Assembly (NCBI GenBank): GCA_964587855.1
Contig: CAZPLT010000003.1
Location: 1 to 64,000 of the forward strand
Source of the DNA: WRCA01 sp964587855
GTDB taxonomy: Bacteria; Pseudomonadota; Alphaproteobacteria; Rs-D84
Direction of reading: 5' to 3'
DNA: 64,000 nt
The notes below the pieces were generated by a model, which made no database searches, was not told where the DNA came from, and saw nothing but the letters and a program-made list of their open reading frames with translations. Below are positions 1-8,512 of the stretch, in pieces; positions within the stretch are counted from its first letter, which is position 1, and every line of letters begins with the position of its first letter. The position numbers were made by a program, and so were the translations under genes.

Positions 1-39
1 TATGCCATTTGGAATGTCCGCTCATATTTGACCTTTTGA
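1..39 (+). other. left window edge, possible 3' tail of an upstream gene
   Basis: The first bases are open in all three forward frames, with stops at 29-31, 37-39 and 69-71, so the 3' end of an upstream forward gene (ruvC would be the usual neighbour of ruvA) may lie here. Too few codons remain to choose a frame or name a product. The ruvA promoter starts at base 28. Confidence 0.25.
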
Positions 40-55
40 TTATTTGTTCTATAAT
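28..55 (+). promoter_or_regulatory. sigma70-type promoter of ruvA-mnmE
   Basis: TTGACC at 28-33 and a perfect TATAAT at 50-55 are separated by 16 bases. The predicted start is near 61-62, just before the AAAGGA ribosome site at 63-68. No GTTC-N7-GTTC SOS box, the alphaproteobacterial LexA site, is visible here. Confidence 0.75.
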
Positions 56-74
56 GACGTCAAAAGGATAACAA

Positions 75-650
75 ATGATTGGAAAATTGCAAGGAATAGT
101 TGATTATATCGGCGATGATTTTGTCATAATCATGGCTGGGGGCGTGGGGTACAAAGTATTTACGTCCGCGCGGCTGTGCGTGGGGGACGTGGCCACTTTG
201 TGGATTGAAACAATCGTCCGCGAAGATTCATTTCGTTTGTTTGGATTTGAAAGTATTACCGCCCAAGACTTATTTAATAAATTAACTGGTGTCAGTGGCG
301 TCGGCCCCAAGGTCGCAATGAGCATACTGGGCGCGTTCAGGACAGATGTTTTGATGACCGCGATAACATGTGGCGATGCCAAGACGATAACCGCCGCCCC
401 GGGTGTTGGTAAGAAAGTGGCCGAGAAAATTATCCTGGAACTAAAAAGCAAATGCGCAGATTTCAAAATGCAGGGCACGGGGGATTTTGAATCTGGTAAT
501 AACACATTGGGTGATTTATTGGCTGCGCTGGAATCATTGGGATACAGACGCACAGACGTTGCAGAAATGGCACAAAAACTGATTCGCGAAAATCCAGATT
601 GTGATATTGGTGCGCTGGTCAGATTGGCGTTGAAAGGGATTGGTAAATAA
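75..650 (+). CDS. ruvA: Holliday junction branch migration protein RuvA
   Basis: RuvA binds four-way DNA junctions and loads the RuvB motor for branch migration during recombinational repair. The 191-aa length is normal for the family. The N-terminal OB-fold starts MIGKLQG. Helix-hairpin-helix segments are visible as LTGVSGVGPKVA (about 73-84) and APGVGKKVAEKI (about 108-119), and the C-terminal RuvB-contacting domain contains ALESLGYR. AAAGGA lies 6 bases before the ATG. The gene abuts mnmE directly (stop at 648-650, next ATG at 651), so the two are co-transcribed from the promoter at 28-55. ruvB is not in the window on this side. Confidence 0.95.
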   Translation: MIGKLQGIVDYIGDDFVIIMAGGVGYKVFTSARLCVGDVATLWIETIVREDSFRLFGFESITAQDLFNKLTGVSGVGPKVAMSILGAFRTDVLMTAITCGDAKTITAAPGVGKKVAEKIILELKSKCADFKMQGTGDFESGNNTLGDLLAALESLGYRRTDVAEMAQKLIRENPDCDIGALVRLALKGIGK

Positions 651-1940
651 ATGAATGATACAATTTTTGCGTTATCTTCGGGGCGGGGCAAAGCTGGCGT
701 TGCAGTTGTGCGCGTCAGTGGAAATAATTTGCAAAACATATTTAATAAAATCATAAATAAAAAATCTGAAATAAAAAATCGTTATGCATATCTGACAGAT
801 TTGGTTGATGAAAATGGTGGCTTGATAGATAAAGCAATTGCGATTTATTTTCCCGCGCCAAATTCTTTTACCGGCGAAGATGTTATAGAATTTCATATTC
901 ATGGCAGTGATGCTGTTTTACAAAAATTGTTTACTACATTAAATGTTTATGGTGCACGTATGGCAAATCCGGGCGAATTTTCACGTCGTGCGTTTGATAA
1001 TAATAAAATGGATTTAACCGAAGCAGATGGTTTGTGTGCCTTGTTGTCAGCACGCACTGAACATCAGCGTAAATTAGCACTGAAATCTATATCTGGCGGT
1101 GACAGCACGGTTTATGAAAAGTGGCGTGCACAGATGGTTGAAATTTCTGCCTATGCCGCCGCTATTTTGGATTATTCATCGGATGATTTACCAAAGAATA
1201 TTAGCGAAAAGATATTGACGGGGGTACAAAAATTACGCACCCAAATTTCAAATGCTATTTCGCGCAGCACGGCTGTGCGCGTCGTCCAGGGCGGGTTTAA
1301 TATTGTAATTGTTGGTCCCGTGAATGCGGGTAAATCATCGCTGTTTAATCGTTTAGTGGGGGCGACGCGCGCAATAGTCAGTGATATTCCTGGCACAACC
1401 CGTGATGTAGTTTCTGCGGATATTGATATGGATGGATATTTGGTTCATATTTCTGATACGGCCGGACTTCGTGAAACAAAAGATGAAATTGAAAAAATAG
1501 GAATAGCCCGGGCTAATGAAGAAATTCAAAATGCGGATTTGGTTTTAAGGGTACAAGATTCGAATAAACAAATTACAAACAAAGATAATGAAATCATTGT
1601 TTATAATAAGTCTGATTTAAACAAAGATAGTAATAAAAATGGTATCAGTGTTTCTGCTTTGACCGGAGATGGGATAAAAGATTTATTAAATTTAATAAAA
1701 CAAAAAATGCATACAATGCTGGATGGCGCGGAATCTGATATTGCCGTGAATGAACGAGCAAAGGCGCATTTGATTACTGCCGAAAATGAATTATTAAACG
1801 CAGAAAAACAAATAAAAAATATGGATTTATTTGCTGAACATGTTCGCCGCGCGGCCGATGAAATCGGTCAAATATTGGGTGTTATAGGTACATCTGAAAT
1901 TGCAGATGCAGTATTTGGACAATTGTGTCTGGGAAAATAA
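651..1940 (+). CDS. mnmE: tRNA modification GTPase MnmE
   Basis: MnmE works with MnmG to install the 5-carboxymethylaminomethyl group on wobble uridine 34 of certain tRNAs. The 429-aa protein has the N-terminal formyl-THF-binding domain (GRGKAGVAVVRVSG near residue 11), a helical domain and an inserted Ras-like G domain. The G domain shows the P-loop GPVNAGKSS, switch TTRDVV, DTAG and NKSD. It ends in CLGK, which carries the family's conserved C-terminal cysteine. The length is slightly below the usual ~450 aa. Translation is probably coupled to ruvA, whose stop codon is immediately upstream. Confidence 0.95.
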   Translation: MNDTIFALSSGRGKAGVAVVRVSGNNLQNIFNKIINKKSEIKNRYAYLTDLVDENGGLIDKAIAIYFPAPNSFTGEDVIEFHIHGSDAVLQKLFTTLNVYGARMANPGEFSRRAFDNNKMDLTEADGLCALLSARTEHQRKLALKSISGGDSTVYEKWRAQMVEISAYAAAILDYSSDDLPKNISEKILTGVQKLRTQISNAISRSTAVRVVQGGFNIVIVGPVNAGKSSLFNRLVGATRAIVSDIPGTTRDVVSADIDMDGYLVHISDTAGLRETKDEIEKIGIARANEEIQNADLVLRVQDSNKQITNKDNEIIVYNKSDLNKDSNKNGISVSALTGDGIKDLLNLIKQKMHTMLDGAESDIAVNERAKAHLITAENELLNAEKQIKNMDLFAEHVRRAADEIGQILGVIGTSEIADAVFGQLCLGK

Positions 1941-1946
1941 TAAATT

Positions 1947-1975
1947 TTCATAATTTTTTTAAAATGTGATACAAT
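1947..1975 (+). promoter_or_regulatory. promoter of the MFS-like gene
   Basis: TTCATA at 1947-1952 (weak -35) and TACAAT at 1970-1975 (-10) are 17 bases apart. They are followed by an AAAGGA ribosome site near 1986-1991 and a TTG start at 2000. Confidence 0.45.
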
Positions 1976-1999
1976 ATTTGCCAAGAAAGGAACTTTGTT

Positions 2000-3193
2000 T
2001 TGGCATCAGAAAAATATTTATCTATGAAGAAATCTTTAACAGGGTTTTCATTTGCAAATCTTGGTTTGTTTTATGGTTTTGGTAATGCAGTTGTAAATTC
2101 TGTTTATGCTTTGGTTTTGATGGATATTTTCCACAGCAGTTCTATCGTTGGTGTTTATACGTCGCTTTCTTATGGTTTGGTAATGTTGTTAACTTTGACT
2201 ACCAGTGAATTTTTTAGACGGTTTACTAAAACAAGAATATTTTATTCTTCTATGCTTATTGCCGGGATATTTTCATTTATGATGGCTTTTTCAATAAAGC
2301 CGGTAACTTTTATTGTCCTGGACCAGGTTTCTTGGTTGCCATGGTTGCTTATAGGTGGAAGTATACCTTTGTTCTTATCAGATTTTTCAAAAAAGATTGG
2401 TATGGACAAGCTTAGCGGTCGTTATTATATGTGGTTAAATATAGGTTCTGCAATTGCTCCGATTGTTGCAATGTTTTTTGCAGAAAAATATGGAAATAGA
2501 TCAGCGTATTTTGTAACAAGTGCAATCATGCTGATTGGATTGATGTATTTTAGTAGTTATAGACTGGTATCAGAAGATAAGCCTATTAAAAAATTAATTC
2601 CACGCAGAACACTTCATAGCATTATAAACAATATTCGTCTTTATTTTAAAAATTCTGGGTTGCGCAAAGCGTACTTTATAAATTGTGGGTATTACGCCAT
2701 ATCAATCATAATGAGTATTTATATGCCCATAATTATTGTAGAAGAGAATGGATTTTCAAAAGAATTGCTGGGGTACGTTCTGGCTGCATGTACTTTGCCT
2801 TATATTTTAATGGCTGCAATAATGCCAATTATTGCTAAAAAATTTGGAAAAAAAGTCTGTATTTCGATAGGTTTCCTTGTTTTTGCAGCGTTGGCAATGC
2901 TAGGAATTTTTGTAAATGGTTATACATTATTGGTACTTTTTATAGCATGGAACTTTGCGGTTGCTATGATAGAATCTTTGCGTGATCTTTTATTTTTTGA
3001 ATCTGTTAATAATTCAGAGGCATCACGTTTTATTGGCATATTTAATACTGGCGATAATGTTCCTAGATTTATAACTCCGATGGTATGCGCTGGTGTAATC
3101 GCAATGACCGGAACGACCAGTTTTGTTCTGATAGTTGCGGCTGCTGTGGCCGTTTTATCTGCTTTGATAATGATGTTGCCAGCAAAAAAATAA
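2000..3193 (+). CDS. MFS-like multi-spanning membrane transporter, substrate unknown
   Basis: This is a 397-aa polytopic inner-membrane protein with about 11-12 hydrophobic segments in two halves joined by a charged stretch (SEDKPIKKLIPRR, about residues 190-203). That is the general plan of the major facilitator superfamily. No substrate-diagnostic motif was recognised. The TTG start at 2000 is preferred because an AAAGGA ribosome site sits about 8 bases upstream; an in-frame ATG at 2024 is the alternative. It stands alone between mnmE and recA with its own weak promoter, so context gives no clue to its cargo. Confidence 0.7.
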   Translation: MASEKYLSMKKSLTGFSFANLGLFYGFGNAVVNSVYALVLMDIFHSSSIVGVYTSLSYGLVMLLTLTTSEFFRRFTKTRIFYSSMLIAGIFSFMMAFSIKPVTFIVLDQVSWLPWLLIGGSIPLFLSDFSKKIGMDKLSGRYYMWLNIGSAIAPIVAMFFAEKYGNRSAYFVTSAIMLIGLMYFSSYRLVSEDKPIKKLIPRRTLHSIINNIRLYFKNSGLRKAYFINCGYYAISIIMSIYMPIIIVEENGFSKELLGYVLAACTLPYILMAAIMPIIAKKFGKKVCISIGFLVFAALAMLGIFVNGYTLLVLFIAWNFAVAMIESLRDLLFFESVNNSEASRFIGIFNTGDNVPRFITPMVCAGVIAMTGTTSFVLIVAAAVAVLSALIMMLPAKK

Positions 3194-3196
3194 TTA

Positions 3197-3225
3197 TTGC
3201 TAAATTCTGCTTTAATCGTTAATAT
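3197..3225 (+). promoter_or_regulatory. promoter of recA
   Basis: TTGCTA at 3197-3202 and TAATAT at 3220-3225 have ideal 17-base spacing. A strong AAGGAG ribosome site follows at 3240-3244. No GTTC-N7-GTTC or E. coli-like LexA operator can be seen around it. Confidence 0.7.
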
Positions 3226-3251
3226 TTCCTTGATAATTTAAGGAGATTTTT

Positions 3252-4319
3252 ATGGCAAAAAAAGAAGCAGTAAAAGACACCCAGGCACCAACAAAAAACC
3301 CCGCATTGGAATCAGCACTGGCACAAATCCAAAAACAATTTGGTAAAGAAGCCATCATGAAAATGGGTGATGGTGCTCATCAAAATATAGAGGCAATATC
3401 AACAGGCAGTTTGGGTTTGGATATTGCGCTTGGAATTGGTGGATACCCCAAAGGTCGCATAGTTGAAATTTATGGTCCAGAAAGTTCCGGAAAAACAACA
3501 TTGGCATTACACGCTGTTGCAGAATCACAAAAGAAAGGCGGTACGTGTGCGTATATTGACGCGGAAAATGCGCTGGATCCATCTTATGCTCGTAAATTGG
3601 GCGTGGATGTTACAAACCTTATTATTTCGCAGCCAGATTCTGGCGAACAAGCACTGGAAATTGCAGATACATTGATTAAGTCTGGCGCGGTGGATGTTGT
3701 TGTTGTTGATTCTGTCGCAGCATTAGTGACCAAGGCAGAGCTAGAGGGCAACATGGGCGATAGTTATGTTGGCACGACCGCAAGGCTGATGTCTCAATCG
3801 CTTAAAAAATTATCTGGCAGTGTTTCGCGCAGCAATACTTTGCTGATTTTCATCAATCAAATTCGTATGAAAATTGGTGTTATGTTTGGAAATCCAGAAA
3901 CCACATCTGGTGGTAATGCACTTAAATTCTATGCATCTGTTCGTCTTGATATCCGTCGTACTGGCGCGATCAAAGACAAGGAAGATGTTGTTGGAAATGA
4001 AACCAGGGTCAAGGTTGTTAAAAACAAAGTTGCCCCACCTTTCCGCACGGTTGATTTCAAAATTATGTATGGTGAAGGAATTTCCCGCACTTCTGAAATT
4101 TTGGATATGGGTGTAAAAATGAATTTGATTGAAAAAGCGGGTTCGTTCTATTCTTACAATTCTGAACGCATAGGTCAGGGCGAAGCAAACGCTCGTCAAT
4201 GGCTGAAAGATAATACAGAAGTGCAAAAAGAGTTGTTGGATAAAATTATGGCAAAGTCTGCAGGTTTGGCCGAAGAAATGACCACTGGTCCAGACTCTGA
4301 AGACGATTTGGTAGAATAA
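3252..4319 (+). CDS. recA: recombinase RecA
   Basis: RecA forms ATP-dependent filaments on single-stranded DNA, catalyses strand exchange and triggers SOS cleavage. The 355-aa length is typical. Visible landmarks are the Walker A GPESSGKTT (about 75-83), the Walker B-like VDVVVVDSVAAL, the L1/L2 region with the GGNALKFYASVRLDIRR core, and an acidic C-terminal tail (PDSEDDLVE). It has its own promoter and a strong AAGGAG ribosome site. The next gene starts one base after its stop, so the HAD-kdsB-kdsA genes may be partly transcribed from the recA promoter. Confidence 0.97.
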   Translation: MAKKEAVKDTQAPTKNPALESALAQIQKQFGKEAIMKMGDGAHQNIEAISTGSLGLDIALGIGGYPKGRIVEIYGPESSGKTTLALHAVAESQKKGGTCAYIDAENALDPSYARKLGVDVTNLIISQPDSGEQALEIADTLIKSGAVDVVVVDSVAALVTKAELEGNMGDSYVGTTARLMSQSLKKLSGSVSRSNTLLIFINQIRMKIGVMFGNPETTSGGNALKFYASVRLDIRRTGAIKDKEDVVGNETRVKVVKNKVAPPFRTVDFKIMYGEGISRTSEILDMGVKMNLIEKAGSFYSYNSERIGQGEANARQWLKDNTEVQKELLDKIMAKSAGLAEEMTTGPDSEDDLVE

Positions 4320-4320
4320 T

Positions 4321-4950
4321 ATGAAAATTAAAAATATATTTTGGGATGTTGATGGAGTCCTTGCGAATCTTAATTATGCGTATTATAAATTTTTGACACT
4401 ACATCCAAATTGGCGTGAAAGCTTTGCGGGTCTTGAATATAAAGACCTTGCAAAAGCGCTCCCAAGCAATTCGGATTATGCGGGTTTGGAATTATCAATA
4501 CACCCGTTTCACGGCGAAGCCATGAATAATGATTTCATAACCTCTGAATTTTACGATGACCGGCCCCTGTATTCAGGTGCGCGTGATATGATTTTGCAAC
4601 TTTATAATATTGGAATAAATCAAACTACAATGTCCGCAACAGGCGCAGGCCAGCGTAAAGTTGCTCTGCTTGAAAGGCTTATTGGTGATTTACCGGTTGA
4701 TATAAAAGTCACCCCGCATGGTGACACCAAAGAAGAAAATATGTTGAAGTATATGGCGGAAAATAATTGGAAGCCTGAAGAGACTATATTGGTTGATGAC
4801 CGGCCGTACAACTTGCGTGCAGCGCTTCGTGCGGGCGTTATGCCTGTGCGATTTCGTAGCGAATTTACTACGGACACACCGGCAGACTTAAAAGTTCCAG
4901 AGTTTTATAATTATTCAGAGCTTGTGAAATATATAGAGGAGAATCAGTGA
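4321..4950 (+). CDS. HAD-family phosphatase in the KDO operon
   Basis: This is a 209-aa HAD-superfamily hydrolase. Motif I is DVDGVLA (D9 nucleophile, D11), motif II lies in TMSATG (S105), the motif III lysine is probably K137, and motif IV is VDDRPYN (D159/D160). It overlaps kdsB by a single base and leads into kdsA. The operon holds the KDO-8-phosphate synthase and the CMP-KDO synthetase, and the missing step between them is the KDO-8-phosphate phosphatase (KdsC). The protein is longer than classical KdsC (about 170-190 aa) and carries a cap-like insertion after motif I, so it is not an obvious orthologue. Assigning it to that step is inference from context. Confidence 0.75.
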   Translation: MKIKNIFWDVDGVLANLNYAYYKFLTLHPNWRESFAGLEYKDLAKALPSNSDYAGLELSIHPFHGEAMNNDFITSEFYDDRPLYSGARDMILQLYNIGINQTTMSATGAGQRKVALLERLIGDLPVDIKVTPHGDTKEENMLKYMAENNWKPEETILVDDRPYNLRAALRAGVMPVRFRSEFTTDTPADLKVPEFYNYSELVKYIEENQ

Positions 4951-5705
4951 TGAAAACATGTGTAATAATCCCTTGCCGTGCAGGGTCTGAAAGATTAGCG
5001 AAAAAACATCTTGCTGATATTAATGGAAAATCTTTAATGCAGCGTGTTTATGAATTGGTTATTACAGAATTTAATTCACAAGATGTTTATATTGCTGTTG
5101 ATAATGATGAATATTTTCAACATGCAGAGAGCTTTGGTGCAAATACAATTATGACTGATCCAGATTGTCCATCTGGTACGGACCGGATTGCGCAGGCGCT
5201 GGATACAATCGATCCAAATGGTGATAAATATGACTTTGTTATAAATTTCCAAGGCGATGATGTAAATGTTAATTCAAAAATAAGTCAGCATCTGGCAGAA
5301 ATTTTGGAAAAAAATAATGCTGATTTAGCAACCGTGGTCCAGCCAATAGACGATGAAAAATTGATTATGAATCCATCTATTGTAAAGGTTGCAATGGTTC
5401 AATCAACAGGACGCTGTTTGTATTTCTCACGCAGTCCAATTCCGTTCAACCGTAAAGCAGGTTGCGTCGACAAAGCTTTTTGGCATATTGGAATGTATGC
5501 TTATAATTTAAAGTCTTTGCGTAAATTTGTTAAATTACCAGTTGGTGAATTAGAAAAATTAGAAAGTTTGGAACAGCTGCGATTCTTGGAAAATGGTATG
5601 AGTGTTTTTGCGGATATTTTGGATGACACCAGAATAAACACAAGCGCACCAGCAGACGTAAATACACCAGAAGATTTAGAAAAAATAAGGAAATATATAA
5701 AATGA
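4950..5705 (+). CDS. kdsB: 3-deoxy-manno-octulosonate cytidylyltransferase (CMP-KDO synthetase)
   Basis: KdsB activates KDO with CTP to give CMP-KDO for lipid A core assembly in the cytoplasm. The family signature is clear: IIPCRAGSERLAKKHL near the N-terminus, the SGTDRIAQA segment, NFQGDD and FSRSPIPF, and a C-terminal VNTPEDLEK motif. Length is about 251 aa, normal for the family. The ATG at 4950 is preferred over the GTG at 4947 because GGAG lies 8 bases before it and it overlaps the upstream stop by one base. It overlaps kdsA in an ATGA arrangement. Confidence 0.95.
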   Translation: MKTCVIIPCRAGSERLAKKHLADINGKSLMQRVYELVITEFNSQDVYIAVDNDEYFQHAESFGANTIMTDPDCPSGTDRIAQALDTIDPNGDKYDFVINFQGDDVNVNSKISQHLAEILEKNNADLATVVQPIDDEKLIMNPSIVKVAMVQSTGRCLYFSRSPIPFNRKAGCVDKAFWHIGMYAYNLKSLRKFVKLPVGELEKLESLEQLRFLENGMSVFADILDDTRINTSAPADVNTPEDLEKIRKYIK

Positions 5706-6538
5706 AACATATAAAAATTTCAGACAAAATTATTTTTGGAAATGATTTACCATTTGTTTTGATTGCTGGACCATGTGCAATGGAGTCGCGTGATCATGCA
5801 ATGTTTATGGCTGAAAACTTGATGAAAATGACAGATAAACTGGGAATACCATTTGTATTTAAAACCAGTTTTGATAAAGCAAACAGAACCTCAATCACAT
5901 CAAAGCGTGGTGCTGGTTTGGATTATGCAATGAAAGTATTTGATGAAATTTGTGAAAAACTGGGATGTGCATGCATTACAGATATCCATTTACCTGAGCA
6001 AGCAGAAATTGTTGCACCACATGTTGATATGTTGCAAATACCGGCCTTTTTGGCACGTCAAACAGATTTATTGGTTGCGGCTGCAAAAACAGGCAAACCA
6101 GTAAATGTAAAAAAACCACAATGGTCTGCACCACAAGATATGAAATCTACATTGGGTAAAATGTATGAATCTGGTAATGAAAACATATTACTGTGTGAAC
6201 GTGGAACCAGTTTTGGTTATAATAACTATGTTGTTGATATGCGCAGTATTCCATGGATGTCTGCATTGGACGCGCCAGTTGTAATTGATGCAACACACGG
6301 GATTCAACAGCCAGCATCCAGTGGTTGCACCAGTGGCGGTGACAGACGTTTGGCGCCGGTTATTGCACGTGCAGCACTTGCGATTGGTGTTGCAGCAGTA
6401 TTTACCGAAGTACACGAAAATCCAGACAGCGCACCGTGTGATGGACCGAATATGATTAAACTTGCTGATATGGAAAATCAATTACGTATTTGGAAAGAAA
6501 TAGATGTAATTGCAAAAGCAAATCAAATAGTTTTATAA
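5702..6538 (+). CDS. kdsA: 2-dehydro-3-deoxyphosphooctonate aldolase (KDO-8-phosphate synthase)
   Basis: KdsA condenses arabinose-5-phosphate with phosphoenolpyruvate to make KDO-8-phosphate. The 278-aa protein shows the family's AGPCAMESRDHA start, FKTSFDKANRTS, LQIPAFLARQTDLL and CERGTSFGYNN motifs, and DATHGIQQP with the GGDRR loop. It is the last gene of the HAD-kdsB-kdsA operon, begins within the kdsB stop (ATGA), and ends directly at a strong bidirectional terminator. Confidence 0.97.
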   Translation: MKHIKISDKIIFGNDLPFVLIAGPCAMESRDHAMFMAENLMKMTDKLGIPFVFKTSFDKANRTSITSKRGAGLDYAMKVFDEICEKLGCACITDIHLPEQAEIVAPHVDMLQIPAFLARQTDLLVAAAKTGKPVNVKKPQWSAPQDMKSTLGKMYESGNENILLCERGTSFGYNNYVVDMRSIPWMSALDAPVVIDATHGIQQPASSGCTSGGDRRLAPVIARAALAIGVAAVFTEVHENPDSAPCDGPNMIKLADMENQLRIWKEIDVIAKANQIVL

Positions 6539-6565
6539 AAAAACCGGCGAAAAGCCGGTTTTTTA
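6535..6565. terminator. bidirectional intrinsic terminator, kdsA/typA
   Basis: The stem AAACCGGC (6541-6548) and GCCGGTTT (6554-6561) closes a GAAAA loop, with A-runs on the left and a T-run on the right, so it works in both directions. It overlaps the kdsA stop and contains the typA stop codon (6563-6565). Confidence 0.9.
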
Positions 6566-8392
6566 ATTCTTTCTGGTTTTCTTTCTAATTGTAGAATCCA
6601 GTTCTTTTTTACGAAGTCTGATAATTTGAGGGATAACCTCTACCAGTTCATCATCTTGGATATAAGACAATGCTTCTTCCAACGAAATACGGCGTGGCGG
6701 TGCCAAAAATAATTTTTCATCAGCGGTAACACTGCGCATATTGGTTAATTCTTTACCCTTTATCGGATTTACTTCTAAATCGTTTTCTTTGCTGTGTTCG
6801 CCAACAATCATTCCACTATAAACCAAAGTTTGTGGTTCAATGAATAATGTTCCGCGTGGTTGCAAATTAAATAAAGCATAGGTTGCGGCCGCGCCATTTT
6901 CCATAGAGACCAATACTCCTGGTCTGTATGCTTCGATATCGCCACGATAAAAATCATACTTATCAAATATGCGATTCATAATTCCTGTGCCGCGGGTATC
7001 AGTTCTGAACTCGGATAAATAACCAATTAAACCGCGAGATGGGGCCGAAAAACTAACACGTGTTTTTCCAACGCCAGATGGTTTCATTTCTGTAATCATA
7101 CCCTTGCGCTTGGTCATTTTTTCAATAACTACACCGCTAAATTCATCATCAACATCAATTACAACATCTTCAATTGGTTCCAGTTCGTTATTGTTTTCAT
7201 CTTTTTGAAACACAACGCGTGGGCGGGATACAGAAAGTTCAAATCCTTCGCGACGCATTGTTTCAATCAAAATTCCCAGTTGCAATTCACCACGCCCGGA
7301 TACTTCGAAAGATTCATTATTAGCACTTTGTGTAACACGCAAAGCAATATTTGTTTCAGCTTCTTTGAATAATCTTTCGCCAATCATTCGGCTGGTTAAT
7401 TTCTTACCACCGCTGCGTCCGGCCAATGGACTGGTATTTACAAAAAATGTCATGGTCAGGGTTGGCGGATCAATTGGCAGAGCAGGTATTGGATCATTTA
7501 CAGATGGATCACATAATGTGTCAGCAACAGTTGCCTTGCCAAAGCCGGCAATAACAACAATGTCCCCAGCGCTGGCTGTTTCCAACGACACTTTTTCTAT
7601 ACCACGATGTTCAATGATTTTTGTAATCTTGGCATTTTCAACAAACTCGCCCTGCATATTAATTGCTTTGACTGCTTGTCCAACACGCACAGTTCCAGAT
7701 TCTATTTTGCCGGTTAAAATTCTGCCGACGTATGGGTCCGCCTCAAGCGTTGTGGCAAGCATACGAAATGGTGCGTTGATTTCACATTTACCAGATGTAC
7801 CGCAATCAGGTGCGGGGACATGATCAATAATCAATTGAAATAATGGTGTTAAATCTTTTCGTTCGTCTTTTAAATCACGCACTGCCCAACCATCACGACC
7901 AACCGCATAAACATATGGAAAATCAAGTTGCGCATCAGTTGCACCCAATTTATCAAACAAGTCAAACGTTTCACTGAGTACTTCTTCAGGACGTGCGTCG
8001 CTGCGGTCAACCTTGTTTATACAAACAATAGGACGCAGGCCCAATTTCAAAGCTTTGCCCAATACGAATTTTGTTTGGGGCAGGGGACCTTCGGATGAAT
8101 CAACAAGCAAAACAACGCCATCAACCATACTTAAAATACGTTCAACTTCACCACCAAAATCAGCGTGTCCGGGCGTATCAACAATGTTGATTTTATAATC
8201 TTTCCATAAAACGCTGGTTGGTTTCGCAGAAATAGTAATCCCGCGTTCGCGTTCCAAATCACCGCTGTCCATTACACGGTCTGCGACACGTTCGTTTTCA
8301 CGAAATGTGCCAGCCTGTTTTAACATGTTATCAACCAATGTTGTTTTTCCATGGTCAACGTGCGCGATAATTGCGATATTACGAATTTTCAT
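6563..8392 (-). CDS. typA: ribosome-associated GTPase TypA/BipA
   Basis: TypA (BipA) is a translational GTPase of the EF-G/LepA group that acts on ribosome assembly, notably at low temperature or under stress. The 609-aa length is typical. Visible motifs are G1 AHVDHGKTTL (about 10-19), the RGITI switch, DTPGHADFGGEV, and NKVDR, followed by the EF-G-like domains and the TypA-specific C-terminal domain. It has its own promoter (8430-8458) and stands as a single gene between two terminators. Confidence 0.96.
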   Translation of the reverse strand: MKIRNIAIIAHVDHGKTTLVDNMLKQAGTFRENERVADRVMDSGDLERERGITISAKPTSVLWKDYKINIVDTPGHADFGGEVERILSMVDGVVLLVDSSEGPLPQTKFVLGKALKLGLRPIVCINKVDRSDARPEEVLSETFDLFDKLGATDAQLDFPYVYAVGRDGWAVRDLKDERKDLTPLFQLIIDHVPAPDCGTSGKCEINAPFRMLATTLEADPYVGRILTGKIESGTVRVGQAVKAINMQGEFVENAKITKIIEHRGIEKVSLETASAGDIVVIAGFGKATVADTLCDPSVNDPIPALPIDPPTLTMTFFVNTSPLAGRSGGKKLTSRMIGERLFKEAETNIALRVTQSANNESFEVSGRGELQLGILIETMRREGFELSVSRPRVVFQKDENNNELEPIEDVVIDVDDEFSGVVIEKMTKRKGMITEMKPSGVGKTRVSFSAPSRGLIGYLSEFRTDTRGTGIMNRIFDKYDFYRGDIEAYRPGVLVSMENGAAATYALFNLQPRGTLFIEPQTLVYSGMIVGEHSKENDLEVNPIKGKELTNMRSVTADEKLFLAPPRRISLEEALSYIQDDELVEVIPQIIRLRKKELDSTIRKKTRKN

Positions 8393-8429
8393 TTAATTTT
8401 CTTCTTGGTTTAAATTTCTTGTGCGCCGC

Positions 8430-8458
8430 ATATTACATCAAAAAATATGAGTTTTCAA
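8430..8458 (-). promoter_or_regulatory. promoter of typA
   Basis: On the minus strand, TTGAAA (8458-8453) and TAATAT (8435-8430) are separated by 17 bases. The predicted 5' leader is about 30 bases. Confidence 0.6.
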
Positions 8459-8464
8459 GCAGTT

Positions 8465-8496
8465 AAAAAAATAAATCCGGCTTTTGTCGGATTTAT
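8465..8496 (-). terminator. terminator of serS
   Basis: ATAAATCCG (8471-8479) pairs with CGGATTTAT (8488-8496). On the minus strand the hairpin is followed by a T-run (the A-run at 8465-8471 on the plus strand). It ends the serS operon just upstream of the typA promoter. Confidence 0.8.
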
Positions 8497-8512
8497 AATT
8501 GTGTTATGTCTT

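Noticed and set aside
104..754. Long open frame on the minus strand opposite ruvA
   Set aside because: It runs antisense through ruvA and the mnmE start, has no ribosome site and no recognisable motif; ruvA and mnmE are certain.
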